The notes under the pieces: model-generated | The model's input: the letters and a program-made list of their open reading frames with translations, nothing else | Database searches by the model: none | What the model was told of the DNA's origin: nothing | Translations under genes and position numbers: made by a program | Part shown: in pieces, positions 26,601-33,836 of the stretch | Layout: every line of letters starts with the position of its first letter | How positions within the stretch are numbered: the first letter of the stretch is position 1 | Assembly (NCBI GenBank): GCA_963753225.1 | Contig: CAVWBQ010000003.1 | Span: forward strand, 62,001-126,000 | Length of the DNA: 64,000 nt | Reading direction: 5' to 3' | DNA from: Palsa-504 sp963753225 | Lineage (GTDB): Bacteria > Actinomycetota > Actinomycetes > Streptosporangiales > Streptosporangiaceae

Positions 26601-27451
26601 GTACGGGCCTGACGTCGTGGAACTTCGGCGAGCTGCCCCGGGAGTTCCGGGACGGCAGCGTGGTCGCCTATCCCGCCCTCGCCGACGCGGGCGCCACGGT
26701 CGACGTCCGGCTGTTCGAGACGCCGGACGCGGCGCGCGCGGCCATGTGGGCCGGCACCAGGCGGCTCATCCTGCTCGGCGCGCCGTCGCCGGTCAAGTCG
26801 ATCGCGGGCGGCTTGTCCACCCGGGCCAAGCTGGCGCTCAGCCACAACCCGCACGGCGGGGTCGCGGCCATGTTCGCCGACTGCGCCAACTGCGCCGCGG
26901 ATTACCTGATGGCTGAGGCGGGCGGCCCGGCCTGGGACCGGCAGGGCTTCGAGCGGCTGTCCGCCTCGGTCCGCTCCCGCCTGCACGAGGTGACCGCCGA
27001 GGTGGTAACGAAGGTGGAGGCGGCGCTGCGGCTGGCCCACGCGGTCGGCGCTCGGCTGGAAGACAACTACGCCGACCTGCTGCGGCCCGCCGTGGCCGAC
27101 ATGCGCGCGCAGCTGTCGGGGCTCATCTACCCCGGCTTCGTGGCCGCCACCGGGTACCGCCGCCTGCCGCACCTGACCCGCTACCTGCGAGGGATCGAGC
27201 GGCGGCTGGATAAGCTGCCGGAGAACCCGGCGCGGGACGCGGCCAACATGGCCATCGTCCAGCGAACCGAACAGGCCTACCATCAGGCGGTCGCGGACCT
27301 GCCCGCCGCACGCCCCGACCAGCCCGGCGTCACCGAGGCGCGCTGGATGCTCGAGGAACTCAGGGTCAGCCTGTTCGCCCAGACGCTCGGCACCCAGGCC
27401 CCGGTGTCGGAGAACCGGATCCTCGCCGCGCTCAGCCGCCTGCGCCCCTAG
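23615..27451 (+). CDS. hrpA: ATP-dependent RNA helicase HrpA (DEAH box)
   Basis: A 1,278-residue DEAH-box helicase. After a basic, Ala/Arg-rich N-terminus come Walker A 'AGETGSGKTTQIPK' (about residues 75-88), 'IDEAHERSLNIDFILGYL' (DEAH, near 172), 'ITSATID', then helicase-C with 'VLATNVAETSLTVPGIKYVID' and 'QRKGRSGRTSDGICIRLYSE' (motif VI). HA2/OB modules and a long C-terminal DUF3418 region complete the HrpA architecture at the normal length of about 1,300. It is a cytosolic RNA-dependent ATPase; HrpA acts on stalled or colliding ribosomes in E. coli. The gene stands alone. Its stop codon touches the left inverted repeat of the element at 27451. Confidence 0.97.
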   Translation: MESSSVTSSPAGPARLRTGRPRRSRSHSERAAARAAARAARRAAMPPITYPAELPVSQRRDEIAEAIRDHQVVVIAGETGSGKTTQIPKICLELGRGVDGQIGHTQPRRLAARTVAERIAEELGSPLGEAVGYQVRFTDVSADGTLVKLMTDGILLNELARDRDLRRYDTLIIDEAHERSLNIDFILGYLRQLLPRRPDLKVIITSATIDPERFAAAFGGAPIVEVSGRTYPVEVRYRPVDEDADQGQAISDAIDELSAEGPGDILVFLSGEREIRDTADLLAGRERLEVLPLYGRLSAAEQHRVFERRAASSLTRRVVLATNVAETSLTVPGIKYVIDPGTARISRYSYRTKVQRLPIEPISQASANQRKGRSGRTSDGICIRLYSEEDFESRPEFTDPEILRTNLASVILQMAAIGLGDIPKFPFIDPPDARNIADGLTLLAELNAFKNGHITGLGRKLARLPVDPRIGRMILEADRNGCVREVLIIAAALSIQDPRERPADAQQAADDKHRRFADEDSDFVTYLNLWDYLAERQRELSSSAFRRLCRAEFLNYLRVREWQDLQGQLQTLAGDLGVVVSSSSSERTGLHVSLLAGLLSQIGLKSEPLQAAASAPRGRRPLAEYLGARNARFAIFPGSALTRKAPDWIVAAELVETSRLWARTVARIEPEWVEPLAAHLVKHSYSEPHWEKKRGGAAALEKVTLYGVPLVVDRKVPYGRIDPAAARELFIRHALVEGDWQTSHRFFAENRRLLAEAEEVEHRARRRGLVASEDELFAFYDARIPADVVSAQHFDTWWKQARRADPALLTFTAGDLLNDAAAGVSADAYPDVWTSESAGLPAAPLSYAFEPGSETDGVTVDIPLSRLNQVNPAEFSWQVPGLRTELVTEMIRSLPKALRRDLVPAPDVAREVVARLGEPSGDLRDAVAREVRSLRGVNVPRDAWDLSKLPRHLRITVRVTDSGRVLAEGKDVAELQRELRPRLRAVLSEAAGGITRTGLTSWNFGELPREFRDGSVVAYPALADAGATVDVRLFETPDAARAAMWAGTRRLILLGAPSPVKSIAGGLSTRAKLALSHNPHGGVAAMFADCANCAADYLMAEAGGPAWDRQGFERLSASVRSRLHEVTAEVVTKVEAALRLAHAVGARLEDNYADLLRPAVADMRAQLSGLIYPGFVAATGYRRLPHLTRYLRGIERRLDKLPENPARDAANMAIVQRTEQAYHQAVADLPAARPDQPGVTEARWMLEELRVSLFAQTLGTQAPVSENRILAALSRLRP

Positions 27452-27800
27452 ATGAGTGATTCCTGATCGGGTTGCGGGCTTAGGCGGTCTTTGCCGGGGG
27501 TGCCCGGTGCGCACGTGCACGGTGGGGCAGGCAGCGGCGGAAGATCCGGGTGGATCGGGGCTTCCGGGTGATTTTGGTGCACTATAGTACCCCTAATTCA
27601 CCCGCAAGCCCGAATCCACCCCGTAAAAGTCACGATTATCGTACTGGCGAGCGAAAAGGCGTGCGGGAGAGGCTGACGGGACTGATGCAGCCCTCATCAG
27701 CGGCCCGGACGGGGTGATCCGCGCGGCCCGCCGGAGGCTATTCAGGTGAGTGAGCCGCACCCCGGCACGCCGCACTCACCTGAATCAGGAATCACTCATC
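27451..27800. mobile_element. 350-bp element with 17-bp terminal inverted repeats (MITE-like)
   Basis: GATGAGTGATTCCTGAT at 27451-27467 is exactly inverted at 27784-27800. Inside the right end, a second 13-bp inverted repeat (ATTCAGGTGAGTG, 27740-27752 with 27773-27785) forms a subterminal hairpin. No transposase fits in the interior. The interior also carries the TTTTGGTGCACTATAG repeat shared with the IS flank at 10048. It lies between the hrpA stop and the gene at 27906. No clear target duplication was found. Confidence 0.6.
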
Positions 27801-27905
27801 CAGCGAGGCTTCGCCTCTGACCGCCGAGGTTGACGGTTCTATCTGCTCAGCGGTGCTGCCTGGTTCAGGCTGGGATCGTAATGCTGGCTGAGCAGGGCGG
27901 TTGTC

Positions 27906-29525
27906 ATGTCGCATGTGGTCACGGTCCCGGAGCTGCTCGATGGGCACACGGTGCTGGACATTGAGTGCCTGGATCGCATCTACCTCAACGGCTACGTGCC
28001 GAAGCTGCAGGTCGGCGGGCAGGTGGTCACGTTCCTGCACGATCACCGCGGCATGCCGATCGCCTCCCCGGCGGTGTTCGAGCAGATCGGCACCCGCTTC
28101 CGCCAGGCGGTGGCGCGGTTCGCTGAGAGCAACGACGTCCCGATGGTCAAGTTCAAGAAGGGCATCCGGAAGGCCACCGTGATGGAACCGCTGCTGCGGC
28201 GGGCTGCCCGGGCGGGCAGGTCCCGCGTGGTGGCGATCGGCTGGGCCCAGGAGTTCCAGCTGGTGTGGACCGCCCGCAAGCGCGACACCGACCCGGCCAG
28301 GCCCCCGCAGTTCTCCTCCGCCAAGACTGACCGCCGCGTGACCTGCTACTACTTCTATATCTGGGACGAGTTCCGGGGGCCTGGGTTCATCAAGGTCTGC
28401 GCGTACTTCCCGTACCCGGCCAAGGTCTGGCTCAACGGACATGAGCACTCCAAGCAGGCCGCGGCCAGTGCCGGGATCGGCTTCACCGAGCTGTCCAACG
28501 GGTTCGCCCGCTGCGATGATCCGGACGGCCTGCAGGTGATCTGCGACCGGCTCGGGCCGCCGGACATCCAGGCGTTCTTCGACCGGTGGACCGCGGTCAT
28601 CCCGGTCCCGTTCACCGCCGCTGACCGGGCCGCCGGGTACTGGCGGGAGCTGTCAATGCGCCAGGTCGAGGTCTCCCGGACCCTGGTGTTCGACGCGCCG
28701 CGGCAGGCCCGGGCCTTCTTCGAGGCCCTCATCGCCGACAACCTGGACCTGGGCCGCCCGGAGAACGTCGAGGTGCTGTTCAAGCGCGATCCGCGGGGCC
28801 GCAAGCCCAAAGACCAGGCCGGCGGGGTGTTCAAGACCGCCATCGACCGGAACAACCAGGGCGTCACCATCAACGCGTTCTGGCGCCATTCCCGCGTGAA
28901 ACAGTACCTGAAGGACGGCCGGGCCCTGCGGGTGGAGACCGTGGTGAACTCACCCGATGACCTCGGGGTCGCCCGCCGCCTGCCCAACCTCCCCGAACTG
29001 CAGGCCCGGGCGCGTGCGGTCAACACCCGCCTGCTGCACACTGAAAGAGCCGGCCAGGGATGTGTCTTCGATAGTCCAGCCTTTGCGCGGATATCGCAGC
29101 CCACCCTCACCGGTGATGGCCGGAGGGCCCCAGGACTACGGTTCGGCGACCCTCGAGTCATGGCCCTGGCCGGCGCCCTGGCCAACATGCTGTGCGCCGT
29201 CACCGGCATCACGAACAAGAGCCTGCGCGCCTTGATGACCGGCCTGCTCGGCGTCCCGTACAGCATGAACCAGGCCAGCTACGATCTGGCCCGGCTGTCC
29301 CGCAACGGCCTGATCACCCGGATCCCGCACCGCAACCTGTATGCCCTCACCGGCGACGGCCTGCGGTTCGCGATCTTCTACACCAAGGTCCACGACCGCG
29401 TCCTGCGCCCGCTCATGGCGTGCGACCAGCCTCAGGCTCCGCCCCCGCTCCGCGCCGCCCTCCGCGTCATCGATGGTGAGGTCACCCGCCGCATCGCCGC
29501 CGCACGGCTGCCAGCAGCCGCCTGA
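27906..29525 (+). CDS. conserved actinobacterial protein of unknown function with C-terminal winged helix
   Basis: A 539-residue protein that I recognise as a recurrent actinomycete protein type ('GHTVLDIECLDRIYLNGYVPKLQVGGQVV' at the N-terminus) without a named function. Notable blocks are 'RRVTCYYFYIWDEFRGPGFIKVCAYFPYPAKVWLNGHE', 'GIGFTELSNGFARC', 'YWRELSMRQVEVSRTLVFDAP' and 'HSRVKQYLKDGRALRVETVVNSP'. From about residue 420 a winged-helix-like domain follows, 'GITNKSLRALMTGLLG' then 'ASYDLARLSRNGLITRIPHRNLYALTGDG'. No signal peptide or membrane helix. It stands alone next to an inverted-repeat element, so a mobile-DNA or nucleic-acid role is possible but unproven. Confidence 0.8.
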   Translation: MSHVVTVPELLDGHTVLDIECLDRIYLNGYVPKLQVGGQVVTFLHDHRGMPIASPAVFEQIGTRFRQAVARFAESNDVPMVKFKKGIRKATVMEPLLRRAARAGRSRVVAIGWAQEFQLVWTARKRDTDPARPPQFSSAKTDRRVTCYYFYIWDEFRGPGFIKVCAYFPYPAKVWLNGHEHSKQAAASAGIGFTELSNGFARCDDPDGLQVICDRLGPPDIQAFFDRWTAVIPVPFTAADRAAGYWRELSMRQVEVSRTLVFDAPRQARAFFEALIADNLDLGRPENVEVLFKRDPRGRKPKDQAGGVFKTAIDRNNQGVTINAFWRHSRVKQYLKDGRALRVETVVNSPDDLGVARRLPNLPELQARARAVNTRLLHTERAGQGCVFDSPAFARISQPTLTGDGRRAPGLRFGDPRVMALAGALANMLCAVTGITNKSLRALMTGLLGVPYSMNQASYDLARLSRNGLITRIPHRNLYALTGDGLRFAIFYTKVHDRVLRPLMACDQPQAPPPLRAALRVIDGEVTRRIAAARLPAAA

Positions 29526-29736
29526 CCAGCAACGGCCCGCCGTTCATGCCTACATATCCGGCTTGAAAACTCAAGACCGATGTCAAAGTTCTAATAGCCA
29601 AGCGCGGCTAGGCGGTCTCCTCATGTCGCGCGCCGGGCGTGTCGTTACCGATTGTGGACTACACCAGGTGCTACGTTACTCAGCAAATACCCCAAAGTTC
29701 GCTTACGCGGCGTTAGCCCGCGGAAAGGCAGGAACC

Positions 29737-30588
29737 GTGACCGGAGAACCCCCTGTGCGGCGCCGCCTGGTCGGAGGCGCGCTGCGCCGGTACCGGGAGA
29801 ACGTGGGTTACGCGCTGGAGGACGCGGCCCGCGTGCTGGAGTGCGACCGGTCGAAGATCAGCCGTATCGAGACCGGGCAGCGCGGCATCAGGCCCAAGGA
29901 GCTGCGCGAGCTGCTGACCGAGTACGGGGTACCGGACGGCGAGCAGGCTGCCCTGGTAGCCATCGCGAGCCGCGGCGGCCAGCGCGGCTGGTGGCACCCG
30001 TACGCGGACGTCCTGCCCGGCCCGTACCTGGACTACGTGATCATGGAGTCGGCCGCCGCCGAGATCATGACCTACGAGGCGCAGGTCGTTCCCGACCTGC
30101 TGCAGACCGACGACTACGCTCGCGCGATCGCCGCCGCCGAGCCCGGGTACGCGACGGACCAGCAACGGGAGGAAGCGGTGGCGGCCAGGGCCACCCGGCG
30201 CCAGGCCATCCTCGGCGCCTCCGCCGAGCGGCGGCTGTCGGTGATCCTGGGCGAGGCGGCGCTGCGCCAGGCTGTCGGGGGCCCCGGCGTCATGGCCGGG
30301 CAGATCAGCCACCTCGTTCAGCTGGTCGACGACTTTCCCGGCCTGACCCTGCAGGTCCTGCCGTTCACGGCCGGCGCGCACGCGGCGGCGGCCAGCGCCT
30401 CGCTGGCCATCTTGAGGTTTCCCGACGCGCCCAGCCTGGGCGTTGTCTACCTGGAGGCGCTGTCAGGCGGTGTCTACCTGGAGAGCCAGGAGGACGTCGC
30501 CCGCTACATCCGGGCGTTCGCCCTGGTGCGCGCGGCCGCTCTCAGCGCAGCCGAGAGCGCGCGTCTGCTCAGTGAGCTTCGGATCTAG
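29737..30588 (+). CDS. XRE family regulator with DUF5753 domain
   Basis: A 283-residue regulator. The HTH_31/XRE domain spans residues 8-65 ('VGGALRRYRENVGYALEDAARVLECDRSKISRIETGQRGI'), followed by the DUF5753 ligand-like domain with 'YEAQVVPDLLQTDDYARAI', 'RRLSVILGEAALRQAVGG', 'LTLQVLPFTAGAH' and 'ESQEDVARYIRAF'. This is the common actinomycete class usually paired with a DUF397 partner, and no DUF397 gene is seen here. The GTG at 29737 is chosen because GGAAAGGCAGGAA precedes it. The stop codon lies in a 15-bp unit repeated three times. Targets are unknown. Confidence 0.92.
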   Translation: MTGEPPVRRRLVGGALRRYRENVGYALEDAARVLECDRSKISRIETGQRGIRPKELRELLTEYGVPDGEQAALVAIASRGGQRGWWHPYADVLPGPYLDYVIMESAAAEIMTYEAQVVPDLLQTDDYARAIAAAEPGYATDQQREEAVAARATRRQAILGASAERRLSVILGEAALRQAVGGPGVMAGQISHLVQLVDDFPGLTLQVLPFTAGAHAAAASASLAILRFPDAPSLGVVYLEALSGGVYLESQEDVARYIRAFALVRAAALSAAESARLLSELRI

Positions 30589-30618
30589 GAGCTTCGGATC
30601 TAGGAACTTCGGATCTAG
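30574..30618 (+). repeat. 15-bp tandem repeat, three units, at the XRE stop codon
   Basis: The unit GAGCTTCGGATCTAG occurs at 30574-30588 and 30589-30603, and with one change (GAACTTC) at 30604-30618. The first unit encodes the last residues ELRI and the stop. This is a replication-slippage-type duplication that leaves the protein unchanged. Confidence 0.85.
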
Positions 30619-30630
30619 GGGCCTGACGGC

Positions 30631-30846
30631 CTAGTTCGACTCGCTGGCCACGCTGCTCTGCGGGCGCCTTAGCTGCTGGGTTACGGCCGCGAGCTTGTCG
30701 ACGATGTCCTGGATGTCCTGGAGGGGTTTCTCGGTTCTCGGCGATCGCGCTATCGTGCCGTTGCCCTGGCCAGCGGCGGCATCGATACCACTGGCTTCAT
30801 CCGGCCCTGTTCGGCTGACGTCTTGCACGCTGTCGCCGGGGTTCAT
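30631..30846 (-). CDS. small hypothetical protein with a C-terminal helix
   Basis: A 71-residue frame with an AGGAGA ribosome site about 8 nt before the ATG. The N-terminal half is polar and probably disordered ('MNPGDSVQDVSRTGPDEASG'); the second half ('PLQDIQDIVDKLAAVTQQLRRP') should form an amphipathic helix, perhaps for self-association. It converges on the XRE gene. No family is recognised. The good ribosome site and helix pattern make it plausible; composition alone does not prove it. Confidence 0.5.
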   Translation of the reverse strand: MNPGDSVQDVSRTGPDEASGIDAAAGQGNGTIARSPRTEKPLQDIQDIVDKLAAVTQQLRRPQSSVASESN

Positions 30847-31232
30847 GCGTGGTGTCTCCTGAAGATCTGCCTAGTTAGCGGGGGAAGGCGGACCGGCGGG
30901 AAGGCGGTAATTCCCGTCGGGGAACAGCGCGTTAAGCGCAGGGGACCATGCTAAGGCGTTTTCGCCGGTATGTCACGCATCGATGCGCGTGGTGTCTCGT
31001 GTTTCCTATGCGTTGCGGCCCGGTCGGCTCCCTGGGCGTCCGCCGGGCGGCCTAGCTGCGACGACACGGTGTCGTAGATCATGTTCCGGTTCAATCACGG
31101 TGATGACACAGAGGTACTGCTAACGATTGTATGAATACATTCGTTTACGCTTTGTACATGCACATGCAGATGCAAATTAATCGGGCAGATTGCGCGGATA
31201 AGTCGGAATACGCGCAGCTCTCCGGAAAGCCC
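30847..31232. other. AT-richer intergenic region with palindrome
   Basis: The right half of this 386-bp stretch is unusually AT-rich for the window. It contains a 20-bp imperfect palindrome at 31124-31143 with inner arms TGTAT and ATACA. No gene is evident. Confidence 0.55.
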
Positions 31233-31895
31233 TCAGCGGTGCCACGGTGCGGCCTGCCGCATGCTCTTCTCCATCTCATCCGGCAGCATGGCCGGCACCG
31301 GAAGCGGGGTGACGCCCTCCCGTCCGGGCCGCATGCCGTCGAGGATCAGGATCAGGTACCGGCGCCAGATGTCGGGGTTGGCGGCGTGCGAGAGCTGGGT
31401 CGCCTCGGTCAGCACGAAGACAATGAAGGCGATGTCGGTCTGGCGGATGTCGGCCCGGAGTTGCCCAGCCGCCTGGGCTCGCTCCACTAGCCGTTCGACC
31501 ATGGGGGCATTGCGCTGCCTGGCGACCGCGACCAGGTCCCGGCCGTAGGTGGCGAACATCAGCATCTGCCGCAGGCCGAGGTTGCCCGCCAGGGTCTCGG
31601 CCATCCGCTCCATGAAGAACACCAGGCCGGACCAGGGGTCCGTTGACGCGAAGGCTTCCTCGCCGATGGCTGCGATCGCGTCGAGGCGGTCCATGAACAG
31701 CGCCTCGATCAGCTCCTCCTTGGTCCGGAACCGCCGGTAGACGGTGCCGACACCGACGCCCGCGTGACGGGCGATCTCGTCCAGGCTGACCTCTAGCCCG
31801 CGCTCGTTGAACACCTCCGCGGCAGCCGTCAGGATCCGCTGCCGGTTCCGCTCGGCGTCCCGCCGCAGCGGCCGCGACCCAGATTTCTCCGTCAC
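31233..31895 (-). CDS. TetR family regulator of the divergent MFS gene
   Basis: A 220-residue TetR regulator. HTH: 'NRQRILTAAAEVFNERGLEVSLDEIARHAGVGVGTVYRRFRTKEELIEALF' at about residues 16-66, of the 'VGVGTVYRRF' subgroup often found beside multidrug exporters. The remaining helices ('ERMAETLAGNLGLRQMLMFATYGRD') form the ligand domain. It is divergent from the MFS gene with 90 bp between starts; that gap contains an inverted repeat, CTCCGCTT...AAGCGGAG (31927-31959), a likely operator. The expected role is drug-responsive repression of the exporter. Confidence 0.93.
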   Translation of the reverse strand: MTEKSGSRPLRRDAERNRQRILTAAAEVFNERGLEVSLDEIARHAGVGVGTVYRRFRTKEELIEALFMDRLDAIAAIGEEAFASTDPWSGLVFFMERMAETLAGNLGLRQMLMFATYGRDLVAVARQRNAPMVERLVERAQAAGQLRADIRQTDIAFIVFVLTEATQLSHAANPDIWRRYLILILDGMRPGREGVTPLPVPAMLPDEMEKSMRQAAPWHR

Positions 31896-31926
31896 CTGAA
31901 CCTCCAGAAAAAAGTGGAGACAACCC

Positions 31927-31959
31927 CTCCGCTTCGTGTTACCGTAGACCTAAGCGGAG
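31927..31959. promoter_or_regulatory. inverted repeat in the TetR/MFS divergent promoter
   Basis: CTCCGCTT (31927-31934) and AAGCGGAG (31952-31959) are separated by 17 bp. They are placed between the divergent starts and about 27 bp before the MFS ATG, as expected for the TetR operator. Confidence 0.6.
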
Positions 31960-31985
31960 AAGATACCTCCAGATTGGTGAAGCTC

Positions 31986-33519
31986 ATGTCAGATGTCAAC
32001 TCCATCGGCAGCGCCGGCTCGGGGGACCGGCGGCGCTGGCTGATCCTCGGCGTGATCGGCCTTGCGCAGCTCATGGTCGTCCTGGACGTCACGGTGATGA
32101 ACATCGCCCTGCCGTCCGCGCAGCTTGCGCTGCACTTCACCACGGTCGAGCGGCAGTGGGTAGTGACGGCGTACACCTTGTCGTTCGGCAGCCTGCTCCT
32201 GCTCGGCGGCCGGCTGGCCGACCTGCTCGGCCGGAAGGTGACCTTCCTGACCGGCCTGCTCGGCTTCGCCGGCGTGTCGGCCGTCGGCGGCGCCTCGGTC
32301 AATTTCGCCATGCTGATCACGGCACGGGCCTGCCAGGGGGCGTTCGGCGCCCTCCTCGTGCCGTCGGCGCTCTCGCTGCTGACGACCACATTCACCGAGG
32401 CCAAGGAGCGCGGCAAGGCGTTCGGCATCTATGGCGCGATCGCCGCGGCCGGCGGGGCGGTGGGCCTGCTGCTCGGCGGCGCCCTGACCGAGTACCTGTC
32501 CTGGCGCTGGACGATGTACGTGAACCTGATCTTCGCGGGCGTGGCCTTCATCGGGGGAGTGCTCCTGCTCGAGCGGCAGCGGTCCCAGGTCAAGCCCAGG
32601 CTGGACATCCCGGGCGTGCTGCTGGTATCAGCGGCGCTGTTCTGCCTGGTCTACGGGTTCTCCAACGCGGCCACGCACAACTGGCACTCTTCGTCCACCT
32701 GGGGATTCCTGGTCGCGGGCGTGGTGCTCCTCGTGCTGTTCGCGATCTGGCAGACACGGGCGGCCAACCCGCTGCTCCCGCCGCGGATCGTGCTCGACCG
32801 CAACCGGGGCGGCGCGTACGCGTCCATGCTCCTCGCTTCCAGCGGGATGTTCGGCGTGTTCCTGTTCCTGACCTACTACCTGCAGCAGACACTGGCCTAC
32901 TCGCCGGTCGTCACCGGCTTCGCCATCCTGCCCATCGCCGGCGGCATCGCCGTCGCGGCCAACCTGTCCACGATCGTGCTGATGCCGAGGCTCGGGCCCA
33001 AGCCGCTGGTGGCCACCGGGTTCGCTGTCGCGGCGGGCGCGATGGCCTGGCTCGCTCAGCTGGGACCGCACACCGCCTACGCGGATGGCGTGCTCGGCCC
33101 GCTCATCCTGACCGGGATCGGCCTCGGCCTGGTGATCGCGCCGTCGATCAACACCGGTACCTTCGGCGTGGCGCCGCAGCGACGCGGGCGTCGCCTCGGC
33201 CACCGTCACTGTGGGGCAGCAGCTCGGCGCCTCAATCGGCACCTCGCTGCTGAACACCATCTTCGCCAGCGCCGTCGCCTCCTATCTCACCCTGCACATC
33301 GCCTCGGCCCGGGTGATCGGCCGCGGGGCGCTGGCCGGGCTGGCCCTGTCGCACGGCTATGACACCGCGTTCTGGTGGATCGCCGGCATCTTCGCCGGCG
33401 GCGCGATCGTCGGCGGCCTCCTGTTCCGCCGCGGTCCGCTGTACTACAAGGACGGCCAGGGGCAGCAGGCCGCCGGGGTCATGGCGGGAACCGAGGCGGG
33501 CCCGGCCCTGCTGACCTGA
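31986..33519 (+). pseudogene. MFS drug exporter (DHA2/EmrB-QacA type), frameshifted
   Basis: A 14-helix major facilitator beginning 'MSDVNSIGSAGSGDRRRWLILGVIGLAQLMVVLDVTVMNIALPSAQ', with the motif-A loop 'GGRLADLLGRKVTF' and the motif-C-like 'GPLILTGIGLGLVIAPSINT'. At about 33177 the frame breaks after 'GTFGVAP': one extra C in GCGCCG-C-AGC moves the true continuation 'SDAGVASATVTVGQQLGASIG' into another frame, which runs on to the stop at 33519. Without that base the protein is a normal 510 residues. It is either a recent loss-of-function mutation or a sequencing error. TetR 31233 is the probable regulator. Confidence 0.85.
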
Positions 33520-33534
33520 GGCCGCGGCCCCGGC

Positions 33535-33574
33535 ACGCCCCGGATGCGGAAACTCGTTCCCGCATCCGGGGCGT
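33535..33574 (+). terminator. hairpin terminator after the MFS gene
   Basis: A perfect 15-bp stem (ACGCCCCGGATGCGG, 33535-33549, with 33560-33574) and a 10-nt loop, 16 bp past the stop codon. Confidence 0.8.
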
Positions 33575-33836
33575 TCGTCCTGCGGCCGGGAAAGCCGACG
33601 GCATTTGTTACTCACTCGTCATTTAATAGAAGCGCCTGAATTCATGCGCGCAATGCGCGTGCGACGCGGATTCCAGAAACTGCTGAGCCTGAAGTGACTG
33701 CAGGTAGACAGGGGAAGACGCGCCAGGAACGGCACTATGACGTGTCCGAAAAGCAACCTACGCCGCTGTTCCGTCTTCCGCTGTCGACTTAGGATTATTT
33801 TGTCCGGATGACGTCAAAGGGGCCTTGTGACGTTAG
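33575..33836. other. intergenic leader upstream of the first kinase
   Basis: This stretch between the MFS terminator and the first kinase gene is AT-richer than its surroundings and presumably carries the kinase promoter. No gene, repeat or recognisable box was found. Confidence 0.5.

Noticed and set aside
25256..27520. A 754-codon minus-strand open frame
   Set aside because: Antisense to hrpA; no start context and no recognisable domain.
30631..30846. A DUF397 partner of the DUF5753 regulator
   Set aside because: The small protein lacks the W-x-K/S-x-x-S-x-x-x-x-x-C type DUF397 pattern and lies on the opposite strand.
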